From: Stutzerimonas stutzeri
GTDB taxonomy: Bacteria; Pseudomonadota; Gammaproteobacteria; Pseudomonadales; Pseudomonadaceae
Assembly (NCBI RefSeq): GCF_024448955.1
Contig: NZ_JAMOIH010000019.1
Span: forward strand, 27,008-91,007
Length of the DNA stretch: 64,000 bases
Direction of reading: 5' to 3'
The position numbers were made by a program, and so were the translations under genes. Every line of letters starts with the position of its first letter. Position 1 is the first letter of the stretch. Below are positions 1-8,984 of this stretch, one piece after another. The notes beneath the pieces are model-generated. The model worked only from the letters and a program-made list of their open reading frames with translations, ran no database searches and was not told where the DNA came from.

Positions 1-519
1 GAAACAGGCCGGAGAAGCTGCGGGTATGGATCGGTTCGCCCGTCTGGGCGGGCGTCAGGCGTATTGGTTTGCTCGGATCAACAGTGGCGATGATCGTGGC
101 GGGAATTCGTTCGGTCATTTCATGCGCCCCATCAGGCATTCAGGCGGGACGAATGATCGAGCGGAGCAGCGATGCAGAACAGTCTCAGATCTGGAGCAGG
201 AATACGGATCAGATGGTGAGCGGAGAAACTCGCATTGTGGGTGCATCAGTCCGGAAGGCTGGCTACGCATGGGCTCGTGATCGGTATCCTCTGCAGAAAA
301 GACGACAAACTGCTCAGGCCCTGCGACGTCGCGTCACAGGCGAATCAGGATGAAGCTCACGAACAACTGATCCGGTTTTTTTGCCTCTATCTGCACCTGT
401 TTCGCCCCCACCACAGCGGGCGATAGTCCCGAGCTTGCATCGGTTGCGAGCGCATGCTGCTATCGATCCCCGGCTTAGCCTCTCTGCGTACCGTTCTGCT
501 GTTGACTCAAGGAATTCCA
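1..519. other. Region without a recognised gene
   Basis: Several short overlapping frames are open on both strands here, the longest about 94 codons on the plus strand (69-353), but none resembles a family I know and none has a convincing ribosome binding site. The plus frame ending at 353 is open from the window edge, so the tail of a truncated upstream gene cannot be excluded. The last part is the leader of the cidA-like gene starting at 520. Confidence 0.4.
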
Positions 520-885
520 ATGATCCTCAAAGGCCTGACCTGGCTGGTAGTGCTGCAATTGCTTGGCAGCGTCATCAATCTCTTGCTGATCCCTGCGCTG
601 CCGGGGCCGATCATCGGCATGGTGCTGCTGTTCGGCCTGCTGTTGCTGCGCCGCGGCATCCCCGAACCACTCGAGAAAACCGCGGCGCTGCTGTTGCAAT
701 ATCTGCCGCTGCTGCTGATCGTGCCGGCCGCGGGAATCATGACTAGCAGCGATGCCTTGCTGGCCGACCTGCCTGCCATCGCGGCTGGTCTGGTGCTTTC
801 GCTGATGGTGACCGTGCCGTTCTGTGGCTGGCTGATGCAGTACCTCATTCGGCGGGCGGAACGCCGCAAGGAGCATCAGGCATGA
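520..885 (+). CDS. cidA: CidA/LrgA family holin-like membrane protein
   Basis: A 121-residue, very hydrophobic protein with about four predicted membrane segments. The family signature is visible near the N-terminus: a leucine-rich first helix followed by LPGPIIGM, then a short loop RRGIPEPLEKTA and a second helix pair. CidA/LrgA proteins are inner-membrane holin-like proteins acting with a CidB/LrgB partner, linked to murein hydrolase control, cell lysis, and in some bacteria pyruvate/small-acid transport. The ATG at 520 is chosen because AGGA lies just upstream; an in-frame start at 454 would add 22 non-conserved residues. The stop overlaps the start of the partner gene (ATGA), so the two are translationally coupled. 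Whether the pair is Cid or Lrg cannot be told from sequence alone. Confidence 0.85.
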   Translation: MILKGLTWLVVLQLLGSVINLLLIPALPGPIIGMVLLFGLLLLRRGIPEPLEKTAALLLQYLPLLLIVPAAGIMTSSDALLADLPAIAAGLVLSLMVTVPFCGWLMQYLIRRAERRKEHQA

Positions 886-1592
886 GCCGTCTGGAATGGA
901 GCCAGGTCTGGGCGATGACGATGGATCATCCGCTGTTTTCCGTGGCGTTGACGCTGATTGCGTTCCAGCTCGCGCTGGCGCTCTACCGACGCAGCGGCTG
1001 GCTGGTGCTGCAGCCGGTGATGATTGGCATGCTGCTGGTGGTCGGAACGCTCTACCTGTGCGGCATCGATTATGCGAACTACCGCGAAGGCGCCTCGATG
1101 ATCGCCGTGCTGGTCGGCCCCGCAACGGTGGCTTTGGCAGTGCCGCTGTATCGTCATATCAAGCGCATCCAGCAGCTGTTCTGGCCGATCCTCATCACCT
1201 TGGTGAGCGGCGGCGTGCTGGGCGTCGTCCTGACGTTGGTGATCGCCAGCGCTTTGGGGGCGGATCTGTCCGTGCTGATGAGCCTATCGCCCAAGGCCGC
1301 CACCATGCCGATTGCCATGTTGGTGGCTGAGCAGATTGGCGGCCTCGCTTCCCTGGCGGCGGTATTCGTGATGCTTACAGGCGTCATCGGCACGGCGCTG
1401 GGTCCGTGGCTGCTGGGCTGGGCGGGTGTCGAACATCCCGCTGCCCGGGGCCTGAGCTACGGCATCAACGCCCACGCCATCGGCACGGCCCGCGCGCTGG
1501 AGGAGAGCGACGAATGCGGCGCCTTCGCTGCGTTGGGAATGAGCCTGCTGGGCATTCTCATCGCGCTGTTTCTGCCGCTGGCACTGGGTTGA
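882..1592 (+). CDS. cidB: CidB/LrgB family membrane protein
   Basis: A 236-residue integral membrane protein, the standard length for LrgB/CidB, with roughly six to eight hydrophobic segments. The conserved stretch LSPKAATMPIAM and the C-terminal GINAHAIGTARA are typical of the family. It starts inside the stop of the cidA-like gene (4-base ATGA overlap), so the two form a bicistronic operon. LrgB/CidB proteins are the non-holin partners in this membrane system, associated with control of autolysis. No regulator of the LytSR or LysR type is visible next to the pair in this window. Confidence 0.88.
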   Translation: MSRLEWSQVWAMTMDHPLFSVALTLIAFQLALALYRRSGWLVLQPVMIGMLLVVGTLYLCGIDYANYREGASMIAVLVGPATVALAVPLYRHIKRIQQLFWPILITLVSGGVLGVVLTLVIASALGADLSVLMSLSPKAATMPIAMLVAEQIGGLASLAAVFVMLTGVIGTALGPWLLGWAGVEHPAARGLSYGINAHAIGTARALEESDECGAFAALGMSLLGILIALFLPLALG

Positions 1593-1657
1593 GCGACGCT
1601 GTTGCGCTTGAGCGATCTACGCCTAATCTTAAGGTCCTAACTCCAGGAGCAGGTCCC

Positions 1658-2533
1658 ATGTTCGAGCAGTTCCAGCGTGACGAGTGTGAGGTCAATGGCG
1701 TACGGATCGCCTATCGCAAAGGCGGCTCCGGGCCGCCCCTGCTGCTGCTTCATGGCTATCCGCAGACCCACGTCATGTGGCACGAGGTCGCCGATCAGTT
1801 GGCCGAACGGTTCACCGTCGTGGCGGCGGATTTGCGCGGCTACGGCGACAGCAGCAAGCCCGAAGGCGGCGAGGATCACGTCGCCTACAGCAAGCGCGAG
1901 ATGGCCCGTGATCAGGTGGAGTTGATGCGCACGCTGGGCTTCGAGCGCTTCGACATTCTTGCCCACGACCGCGGCGCGCGAGTCAGCCATCGACTGGCTA
2001 TGGATCACCCGCAGGCGGTACGCCGGCTGATTCTGCTGGACATCGCACCGACCCTGGCGATGTACAGCCAGACCGACGAAACCTTCGCGCGCGCCTACTG
2101 GCACTGGTTCTTTCTGATCCGTCCGGCGCCGCTGCCGGAAACGCTAATGGAGGCCGCACCCGAGTTGGTGTTGAAGACCGCCGTGGCGACTCGCGCCGAC
2201 CATCATCATCCATTCACCGCTACCGCCTACGCCGAATACCTGCGCTGCATGAAACTGCCCGGCACCATTCACGCGTTCTGTGAGGATTATCGCGCCAGTG
2301 CCGGCATCGATTTGCAGCACGACCGGGAAGACCGTGCCGCTGGCCGGCGTATCGAGGCGCCCCTGCTGGTGCTATGGGGAAGCAAGGGCGTCGTCGAGCG
2401 TTGCTTCGATCCACTCAAGGAGTGGCGTGAGGTAGCGGCAAGCGCGCAAGGCAAGGCGCTGCCGGCCGGCCATTACATCGCCGAAGAGGTTCCGCAATTG
2501 CTGTTGGACGAGGTTCTAGAGTTCCTGTCGTAA
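1658..2533 (+). CDS. Alpha/beta hydrolase, haloacetate (fluoroacetate) dehalogenase type
   Basis: A 291-residue alpha/beta hydrolase. The oxyanion motif LLLHGYPQT is near residue 30, followed by VVAADLRGYGDSSKP. The nucleophile elbow is AHDRGAR, placing Asp rather than Ser as nucleophile, with the two arginines that bind the substrate carboxylate in fluoroacetate dehalogenases. The HW pair of the halide pocket appears in YWHWFF, and the catalytic His is near the C-terminus in PAGHYIAEE. These match EC 3.8.1.3 enzymes, which hydrolyse haloacetates to glycolate; the epoxide-hydrolase relatives lack the DRxxR elbow. Start at 1658 is set by CAGGAGCAGG upstream; the open frame extends further 5' through cidB without a Shine-Dalgarno. 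True substrate is unproven. Confidence 0.8.
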   Translation: MFEQFQRDECEVNGVRIAYRKGGSGPPLLLLHGYPQTHVMWHEVADQLAERFTVVAADLRGYGDSSKPEGGEDHVAYSKREMARDQVELMRTLGFERFDILAHDRGARVSHRLAMDHPQAVRRLILLDIAPTLAMYSQTDETFARAYWHWFFLIRPAPLPETLMEAAPELVLKTAVATRADHHHPFTATAYAEYLRCMKLPGTIHAFCEDYRASAGIDLQHDREDRAAGRRIEAPLLVLWGSKGVVERCFDPLKEWREVAASAQGKALPAGHYIAEEVPQLLLDEVLEFLS

Positions 2534-2544
2534 ACGTGAAATAT

Positions 2545-2585
2545 CGAATAGATGGATAGGTTTTACCGAGAATATCCGCTATTCG
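2545..2585. promoter_or_regulatory. Imperfect inverted repeat upstream of the pirin gene
   Basis: CGAATAG followed by GGATA is mirrored about 20 bases later by TATCC and TATTCG, in an AT-rich gap that ends 78 bases before the pirin start. The geometry suits a regulator-binding site, but no motif of a named regulator is recognised and the function is inferred. Confidence 0.35.
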
Positions 2586-2662
2586 CTTAATCAATTGAAT
2601 GGAAAATGGCGGCCATAGCGCTCGACATGGTGTCGAGCTGATCGACCCGGAGGCTGCCATCG

Positions 2663-3361
2663 ATGATCGAAATCCGCCCGCGCGCCGAGCTTGGCGCCGC
2701 ACACCATGGCTGGTTGCATGCCCGCCATCATTTTTCATTTGCCGATTATCACGACCCGCTGCGCATGCACTGGGGCCGCTTGCGGGTTTGGAATGACGAC
2801 ACCATCGCTCCGAACTCGGGCTTCCCGACCCATACGCACCGCGACATGGAAATCATCACCTATGTACGCAAGGGCGCCATCAGCCATGAAGACAGCCTCG
2901 GTAACCGCGGTCGTACGGCTGCCGGCGACGTGCAGGTAATGAGTGCAGGCACCGGAATTGCCCATAGCGAATACAACCTCGAAAGCGAGCCCGCCGAGAT
3001 TTTCCAGATATGGATCTACCCGGACCAGACCGGGCTGCCGCCAAGCTGGGGCACGCGGCCTTTCCCTACAGCGGAGCGCGCGGGTGCATTTGTCACGCTG
3101 GCCAGCGGCATGACCGATGACAGCGATGCGCTGCCGATTCGGGCCGATGCGCGCCTGGCCGCAGCTGCACTTTCATCAGGTCAGGTTGCCCAATACCGAA
3201 TTGGCGAGGGTCGCAAGGTCTATCTGGTGCCCGCCAGTGGGCGTATCGAGGTGGCCGGTCTCGTCGCTGGGGTGGGTGACGGCGTGGCGGTACGTGATGA
3301 AACGCTGCTCACCATCAAGGCGTTGGAAGACAGCGAAGTGGTGCTGGTGGACGTTCGCTGA
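2663..3361 (+). CDS. Pirin family protein (YhhW-type quercetinase)
   Basis: A 232-residue bicupin. The first cupin holds the metal site: His57 and His59 in PTHTHRDME, and His101 and Glu103 in IAHSE, the same residues and numbering as the metal ligands of E. coli YhhW. Pirins of this type oxidise quercetin in vitro and are thought to be redox-responsive iron proteins; the cellular substrate is unknown. The start is supported by GGAGG eight bases upstream. The gene is followed after 63 bases by wrbA, an NAD(P)H:quinone oxidoreductase, in the same direction, which suggests a shared role in quinone or flavonoid redox stress. Confidence 0.88.
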   Translation: MIEIRPRAELGAAHHGWLHARHHFSFADYHDPLRMHWGRLRVWNDDTIAPNSGFPTHTHRDMEIITYVRKGAISHEDSLGNRGRTAAGDVQVMSAGTGIAHSEYNLESEPAEIFQIWIYPDQTGLPPSWGTRPFPTAERAGAFVTLASGMTDDSDALPIRADARLAAAALSSGQVAQYRIGEGRKVYLVPASGRIEVAGLVAGVGDGVAVRDETLLTIKALEDSEVVLVDVR

Positions 3362-3424
3362 GCGATTTCGGCGACAGCGTAGATAGAAACAGAGTCGAAA
3401 CATAACCCAGAAGAGGAAACGAAA

Positions 3425-4024
3425 ATGGCGAAGATTCTCGTGCTGTATCACTCGATGTATGGCCACATCGAAACCATGGCTAACGCGGTCGCCGAAGGTG
3501 CGCGCCGTGTTCAAGGCGCTGAAGTGACCATCAAGCGTGTGCCGGAAACCATGCCGCAGGATGTTTTCAAGAATGCAGGCGGCAAGACCGATCAGGCTGC
3601 AGACATCGCCACTCCGGCCGAGCTGCCCGATTACGATGCGATCATCTTCGGCACGCCGACGCGCTTCGGCAACATGTCCGGGCAGATGCGCAACTTCCTC
3701 GACCAGACCGGCGGTCTGTGGGCCAAGGGCTCGCTGCATGGCAAGGTCGCGAGCGTGTTCACCTCGACCGGTACCGGCGGCGGCCAGGAGATGACCATCA
3801 CTTCTACCTGGACTACGTTGGCCCACCACGGAATGATCATCGTGCCGACCGGCTACGGCATCGGCGAGTTCTTCGACATTTCCGAAACCAACGGCGGCAC
3901 GCCCTACGGCGCCTCGACCATCGCCGGCGGCGACGGCTCGCGCCAGCCGTCCAACAAGGAGCTGACCATTGCGCGCTACCAGGGCGAGCTGGTCGCGAAA
4001 ACCACGGTCAAGCTCAAAGGCTGA
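3425..4024 (+). CDS. wrbA: NAD(P)H:quinone oxidoreductase WrbA
   Basis: A 199-residue flavodoxin-like protein, the usual WrbA length. The FMN phosphate loop [11 protein letters not shown] is at residues 9-19, followed by the second flavin loop [13 protein letters not shown] near residue 79 and STGTGGGQE near 117, the stretch that marks WrbA rather than ordinary flavodoxin. WrbA is a cytosolic tetramer that reduces quinones by two electrons and limits semiquinone formation. AGAGGAAAC precedes the ATG. It probably shares a transcript with the pirin gene, and a very long inverted repeat lies just after it. Confidence 0.95.
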   Translation: MAKILVLYHSMYGHIETMANAVAEGARRVQGAEVTIKRVPETMPQDVFKNAGGKTDQAADIATPAELPDYDAIIFGTPTRFGNMSGQMRNFLDQTGGLWAKGSLHGKVASVFTSTGTGGGQEMTITSTWTTLAHHGMIIVPTGYGIGEFFDISETNGGTPYGASTIAGGDGSRQPSNKELTIARYQGELVAKTTVKLKG

Positions 4025-4063
4025 GCATGACAAAGCGGCGGCGCCCGGCGTCGCTTGCCTGAG

Positions 4064-4150
4064 TAGGGTGGGCCGGGCGGTGCTTCGCTTCAGCCCACCA
4101 AGGCATACCCCGCTGGTGGGCTGAAGCGAAGCACCACCGGCCCACCCCTA
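4064..4150. repeat. Long near-perfect inverted repeat (37-bp arms)
   Basis: Left arm 4064-4100 (starting TAGGGTGGGCCGGGCGGTGC) and right arm 4114-4150 are reverse complements apart from a few positions, around a 13-base loop. It lies 40 bases after wrbA. A hairpin this long can stop transcription or protect the 3' end, but there is no T-tract. The GTGGGCTGAAGC / GCTTCAGCCCAC core is similar to the short palindrome at 24187-24206, so it is more likely a dispersed REP-like element than a dedicated terminator. Confidence 0.85.
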
Positions 4151-4264
4151 CCTATCTATACGTTCATTGGCGACGCGTTGAGATCCCAGATTTGCACCTG
4201 GTATCAGCGTCATGGCTCGTTTGCAGTGATAATGCACAGCTCGACCAATACCAGAGCAACGCTA

Positions 4265-4804
4265 ATGTCGGAATTCGAAATCAAGCCCGTCAATCCCGAA
4301 ACCTACCGCCAGCAGACGCGGCGTAGCACACTCTTCGTCGCGGCGACCTTTCTCGTACTGGCGATGGGTTGGTCCACGGCTGTGGTCACCGTTTTCGGCG
4401 AGCCGGGTGGGGACAATCTGCGACTGAACCTGGCTGGTGTCGCGTTGGGGTTTGCCTTGACCATATTGCTGGTGCGGACGGTTTACTGGCACAAGCCGTG
4501 GATGGCCTCCGCTGTTTACGGCTGGCGCCTCAAGCGCAGCCTGATGAGCGTCACCAACGTCATGCATCACGTCACGGCAGGGGTGGCGATCAAAAATCCG
4601 GCGGCCATGAAGCTGCTACGTTTCTATCATCTGGGCCTGACTCAGATGCACCAGCTGGACGCCAACAGCAGCTCGCTGCTAGAGGTCAGGGCAGAAATCG
4701 AACGCCATCGGGAAGCCATGCAAGCGCAGGGATTAGACCTGGACCAACAGCGCCTTGAGCCAGCCTGGATCGGCGCTGTAAAAAAGATCGACGCCGTGAA
4801 ATAA
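4265..4804 (+). CDS. DUF3087 family membrane protein
   Basis: A 179-residue protein with two hydrophobic segments (about residues 22-45 and 58-78), then a cytoplasmic-looking C-terminal half rich in charged residues with YHLGLTQMHQLD and a helical EVRAEIERHREAMQAQ. This matches proteins annotated DUF3087 in pseudomonads; no function is known. The ATG at 4265 is preferred because the conserved part starts at MSEFEIKPVNP, although the ribosome binding site is weak. The gene stands alone between the wrbA repeat and bglX. Confidence 0.75.
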   Translation: MSEFEIKPVNPETYRQQTRRSTLFVAATFLVLAMGWSTAVVTVFGEPGGDNLRLNLAGVALGFALTILLVRTVYWHKPWMASAVYGWRLKRSLMSVTNVMHHVTAGVAIKNPAAMKLLRFYHLGLTQMHQLDANSSSLLEVRAEIERHREAMQAQGLDLDQQRLEPAWIGAVKKIDAVK

Positions 4805-5013
4805 ACACGGTGTAATCGCCGCCTCGTAACACCGATGACTTGTATCGCCCGCGTACCAAGGCGCGACGAATTAATCCCATCAGATTCGATTAACCCAGAG
4901 GCGTTCTGCTTGTGGGTCGCACTTCGGTGCGAGTGATTCAGCAATTCCACTACTCAGTGATCGGGGGCTAAGCCGCGGTGTGCTCGAAAAGACGTGCCAG
5001 CAGGAAATCAATA

Positions 5014-7305
5014 ATGAAACAGCGGTGTCTGCTCGGCTTGATCGCCGTTTCGATGGCAGTTCCAGCTCTGGCAGGGAAGATGCCCATTGTGCTGGACGAC
5101 AAACCGGCCTTCATCGAACGGCTGGTTGAGCGCATGACGCTGCAGGAAAAAGTCGGCCAGTTGCGCTTGATCAGCATCGGCGCAGACATGCCCAGGGAAC
5201 GACTGGCCGAGGAACTGGCCGCAGGCAATATCGGCGGCACCTTCAATTCGGTCACCCGGCGAGACAATCGCCCCCTGCAGGATGCCGCGCTGCGCAGCCG
5301 GCTGCAGATCCCGATCTTCTTCGCCTACGACGTGGTGCATGGACATCGCACCATTTTCCCCATCGGCCTCGGCCTGGCATCGACCTGGGACATGCAGGCG
5401 GTCGCCACGGCGGGGCGTGTGTCGGCCATCGAGGCCAGCGCCGACGGGCTCGATATGACCTTCGCACCCATGGTCGACATCGCCCGCGACCCTCGCTGGG
5501 GACGGACCTCGGAAGGCTTCGGCGAGGATCCCTATCTGGTGTCAGAGATTGCCCGCACCATGGTCCAGGCCTATCAGGGTGAGTCGCTGCGTGAGCCCGA
5601 CAGCCTGATGGCCAGCGTCAAGCATTTCGCCCTCTATGGCGCGGTCGAAGGCGGGCGCGATTACAACGTGGTGGACATGAGCTCGCTGCGCATGCACCAG
5701 GATTATCTGCCGCCGTACCGTGCGGCCATCGATGCGGGCGCAGGCGCAGTAATGGTGGCGCTGAACACCATCAATGGCGTGCCGGCCAGCGCCAACCGTT
5801 GGTTGCTGCGGGATTTGCTGCGCGACGACTGGGGATTTTCCGGCGTGACCATCAGCGACCACGGCACGATCAGTGAACTGCTCCGCCATGGCGTGGCCGC
5901 CGATGGACGCGAGGCGGCGAAGCTCGCGATCGAAGCGGGGCTCGACATGAGCATGGCGGACTCGCTCTATGGTCAACATCTAGCTGAGCTGGTGCAGGCG
6001 GGCGACGTGCCGATGCAGGTCGTCGACCAGGCCGTGCGCGAAGTGCTGGGTGCCAAGTACGATCTGGGCCTGTTCCACGATCCTTACCGGCGCATCGGCC
6101 AAGCCAGCGAAGATCCACCTGAGGTCAACGCCGAAAGCCGCCTGCACCGCCAGGCCGCGCGGGACGTGGCGCGCCAGTCGCTGGTGCTGCTGGAAAACCG
6201 CAACGCCGTGCTACCGCTCGAAAAGACCGGCACCGTTGCGCTGGTCGGGCCGCTGGCCGATTCGCACATCGATATGCTCGGCAGCTGGTCGGCTGGCGGT
6301 GTGGCGACACAGACGGTGACGCTGCGCCAGGCGATGCAACACGCGCTCGGGGATCAGGGCCGGCTGATCCATGCGCGCGGCGCCAATATCACGGACGACG
6401 CGCAGATGGTCGAATATCTGAACTTCCTCAACTGGGACAACCCCGAGGTGGTGCAGGACCCGCGCCCGGCCGACGAGATGATCGCCGAGGCGGTCGCCGC
6501 GGCCGTACAGGCGGACGTTATCGTCGCCGCCGTAGGCGAATCGCGCGGCATGTCCCATGAATCCTCCAGTCGCACCACGTTGCAGATTCCTGCCAGCCAG
6601 CAAGCGTTGCTGCGCGCCTTGAAGGAAACCGGCAAGCCGCTGGTGTTGGTGCTGATGAATGGCCGGCCATTGAATCTCGGCTGGGCGCAGGCCAACGCCG
6701 ACGCGATCCTAGAAACCTGGTTCAGCGGAACCGAAGGCGGGCATGCCATCGCCGATGTGCTGTTCGGCGACTACAACCCCTCCGGCAAACTACCGATCTC
6801 ATTTCCGCGTTCAGTGGGTCAGATTCCCACCTATTACAACCATCCGCGCCTGGGCCGGCCTTTCGTCGAAGGCAACCCAGGCAACTACACCTCGCAATAT
6901 TTCGAAGAAAAGAATGGCCCCCTGTATCCGTTCGGCTACGGCCTGAGCTACACGAAATTCAGCCTGTCGGCGCCACAGCTGTCGCGTGCCAGCCTGGCGC
7001 GCGGCGAGAGCCTGGACGTCAGTGTGACGCTGAAGAATGTCGGCGAACACGAGGGAGCAACCGTCGTGCAGCTGTACATCAGTGATTTGTCCGCCTCGGT
7101 GGTGCGACCGGTCAAGCAACTCAAGGCATTCCGCAAGATCCGGCTTGCAGCTGGAGAGCAGCGGCAGGTAGGTTTTCGCATCGATGAAAACGACTTGAAA
7201 TTCTTCAATGCTCAACTGCAGCAGGTGGCCGAGGCGGGGGCATTCGAGGTCCAGGTAGGTCTTGATTCGCAGGCCGTGCAGACGCAGCGTTTCGAGTTGC
7301 GCTGA
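5014..7305 (+). CDS. bglX: Periplasmic beta-glucosidase BglX (GH3)
   Basis: A 763-residue glycoside hydrolase family 3 enzyme, about the length of E. coli BglX (765). An N-terminal signal peptide ends at PALA near residue 20. The N-terminal barrel contains DIARDPRWGRTSEGFGEDP, KHFALYG, and the nucleophile Asp near residue 282 in ISDHGTI. The second domain follows (LVLLENRNAVLPL) and a C-terminal fibronectin-III-like domain begins near residue 650. It hydrolyses beta-linked glucosides in the periplasm. Start 5014 is supported by AGGA and gives a proper signal peptide. It is followed 104 bases later by opgG-opgH, which make periplasmic beta-glucans, so a role in trimming or recycling those glucans is plausible but inferred. 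Confidence 0.93.
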   Translation: MKQRCLLGLIAVSMAVPALAGKMPIVLDDKPAFIERLVERMTLQEKVGQLRLISIGADMPRERLAEELAAGNIGGTFNSVTRRDNRPLQDAALRSRLQIPIFFAYDVVHGHRTIFPIGLGLASTWDMQAVATAGRVSAIEASADGLDMTFAPMVDIARDPRWGRTSEGFGEDPYLVSEIARTMVQAYQGESLREPDSLMASVKHFALYGAVEGGRDYNVVDMSSLRMHQDYLPPYRAAIDAGAGAVMVALNTINGVPASANRWLLRDLLRDDWGFSGVTISDHGTISELLRHGVAADGREAAKLAIEAGLDMSMADSLYGQHLAELVQAGDVPMQVVDQAVREVLGAKYDLGLFHDPYRRIGQASEDPPEVNAESRLHRQAARDVARQSLVLLENRNAVLPLEKTGTVALVGPLADSHIDMLGSWSAGGVATQTVTLRQAMQHALGDQGRLIHARGANITDDAQMVEYLNFLNWDNPEVVQDPRPADEMIAEAVAAAVQADVIVAAVGESRGMSHESSSRTTLQIPASQQALLRALKETGKPLVLVLMNGRPLNLGWAQANADAILETWFSGTEGGHAIADVLFGDYNPSGKLPISFPRSVGQIPTYYNHPRLGRPFVEGNPGNYTSQYFEEKNGPLYPFGYGLSYTKFSLSAPQLSRASLARGESLDVSVTLKNVGEHEGATVVQLYISDLSASVVRPVKQLKAFRKIRLAAGEQRQVGFRIDENDLKFFNAQLQQVAEAGAFEVQVGLDSQAVQTQRFELR

Positions 7306-7409
7306 GGGCCGGCCGTTTCGGTTGCCGGGGAATCATTTGTGTATGCAGTAGACCAACGAACGCGAGCAGGCATTGATCCGCTCGCCCTTTTCACCGCTCA
7401 GGAGGCTTC

Positions 7410-8984
7410 GTGTTAACCACTCTTTTTCAAGGACCGGACATGCGCGCTAGTGGCAAGACGCTGGGCAATCTGCTCAGCCTGTGCATGGCATTCGTCGTCG
7501 GCAGCGGCTGGGCATTCAGCCTCGACGACGTAGCGCAAAAGGCTGAGAAACTCGCGGCGGAGCGTTATGCCGCGCCGCAAAGCAACCTGCCTCCCGTGTT
7601 TCGCAACATGGCATTCGGCGATTACCAGCAACTGCGTTTTCGCGGCGACAAGGCGCTCTGGCATGAAGCGGAGACGCCGTTCGAGTTGCAGTTCTATCAT
7701 CAGGGTATGCATTTCGACGTGCCGGTGAGGATCAACGAAGTCACCGCCACGGGTGTCAATGAGGTCCGCTACGAGCCGGAGATGTTCGATTTCGGCAAGG
7801 TGCAGATCGACCCCGCAGCGCTGGAAAATCTAGGCTTCGCTGGTTTCAAGGTCCTCTATCCGCTGAACAAGGCGGACAAGCAGGACGAACTCATCACGTT
7901 GCTGGGCGCCAGCTATTTCCGCGTGGTGGGTAAGGATCAGGTCTATGGTCTGTCGGCACGCGGGCTGGCCATCGACACCGCGTTGCCGAGCGGCGAGGAA
8001 TTTCCCCGTTTCCGCGAATTCTGGGTCGAGCGCCCGCAAGCTGATCGGCGCAATCTGGTGATCTACGCGCTGCTGGATTCGCCCCGCGCCACCGGTGCCT
8101 ATCGGATGGTGGTGACGCCCGGCAAGGACAGCACCGTCGACGTGCAAGCGCGTGTCTACCTGCGCGAACCCGTGGAAAAGCTGGGCATCGGCGCGCTCAC
8201 CAGCATGTATCTGTTCGGGGCCAATCAGCCCAGCAATCTGCTCAATTACCGTCCGCAACTGCATGACTCGGAAGGCCTGGCGATCCATACCGGTAATGAC
8301 GAGTGGATCTGGCGGCCGCTGAACAATCCCAAGCGGCTTTCGATCAGCAGTTACAGCGTTGAGAACCCGCGTGGCTTCGGACTGCTCCAGCGTACCCGCG
8401 ATTTCGGTCGTTACGAGGATCTGGACGATCGCTACGAGCTGCGGCCTAGCGGCTGGATCGAACCGGTTGGTGATTGGGGCAAAGGCCACGTCGAGCTGAT
8501 CGAGATTCCCACCCCGGACGAAACCAACGACAACATCGTCGCCTTCTGGGTGCCCGAGCAGCGACCCGAGCCCGGCGAGTCGCTGAATTTCGAATATCGC
8601 CTGCACTTCACCATGGACGAGCCGGCGCTGCACGATCCCAAGCTCGCCTGGGTCAAGCAGACGCGCCTGTCGGCTGGCGACGTGAAGCAGTCCAACCTGA
8701 TTCGTCAGCCCGATGGCAGCACAGCGCTGATCGTCGATTTCGTCGGGCCGAACCTGGCCAAGCTGCCGGCGGATGCGCCGGTCAGCACCCAGGTCAGTGT
8801 CGATGACAACGTCGAGCTGGTGGAAAACAACCTCCGCCATAACCCGGTCAGCAAAGGCTGGCGGCTGACGCTGCGGCTGCGGGTCAAGGACCCGGCGCGT
8901 CCGGTGGAGTTGCGCGCTGCGTTGGTGGACGGCGAGACCACGCTGTCCGAAACCTGGAGCTATCAGATACCTGTCCATGACTGA
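7410..8984 (+). CDS. opgG: Glucans biosynthesis protein G
   Basis: A periplasmic protein of about 524 residues (GTG start at 7410 behind GGAGG) or 514 residues (ATG at 7440 behind AAGGA); the second start gives the cleaner signal peptide, ending at GWAFS. The OpgG/OpgD family is visible throughout: [67 protein letters not shown]. OpgG is needed to build osmoregulated periplasmic glucans, acting on the beta-1,2-glucan backbone made by OpgH. The 3' end overlaps opgH by 8 bases, showing a tightly coupled operon. Confidence 0.95.
   Translation: MLTTLFQGPDMRASGKTLGNLLSLCMAFVVGSGWAFSLDDVAQKAEKLAAERYAAPQSNLPPVFRNMAFGDYQQLRFRGDKALWHEAETPFELQFYHQGMHFDVPVRINEVTATGVNEVRYEPEMFDFGKVQIDPAALENLGFAGFKVLYPLNKADKQDELITLLGASYFRVVGKDQVYGLSARGLAIDTALPSGEEFPRFREFWVERPQADRRNLVIYALLDSPRATGAYRMVVTPGKDSTVDVQARVYLREPVEKLGIGALTSMYLFGANQPSNLLNYRPQLHDSEGLAIHTGNDEWIWRPLNNPKRLSISSYSVENPRGFGLLQRTRDFGRYEDLDDRYELRPSGWIEPVGDWGKGHVELIEIPTPDETNDNIVAFWVPEQRPEPGESLNFEYRLHFTMDEPALHDPKLAWVKQTRLSAGDVKQSNLIRQPDGSTALIVDFVGPNLAKLPADAPVSTQVSVDDNVELVENNLRHNPVSKGWRLTLRLRVKDPARPVELRAALVDGETTLSETWSYQIPVHD

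Noticed and set aside
26..353. Short plus-strand frames at the window start
   Set aside because: No ribosome site, no recognisable family; kept only as an unassigned region.
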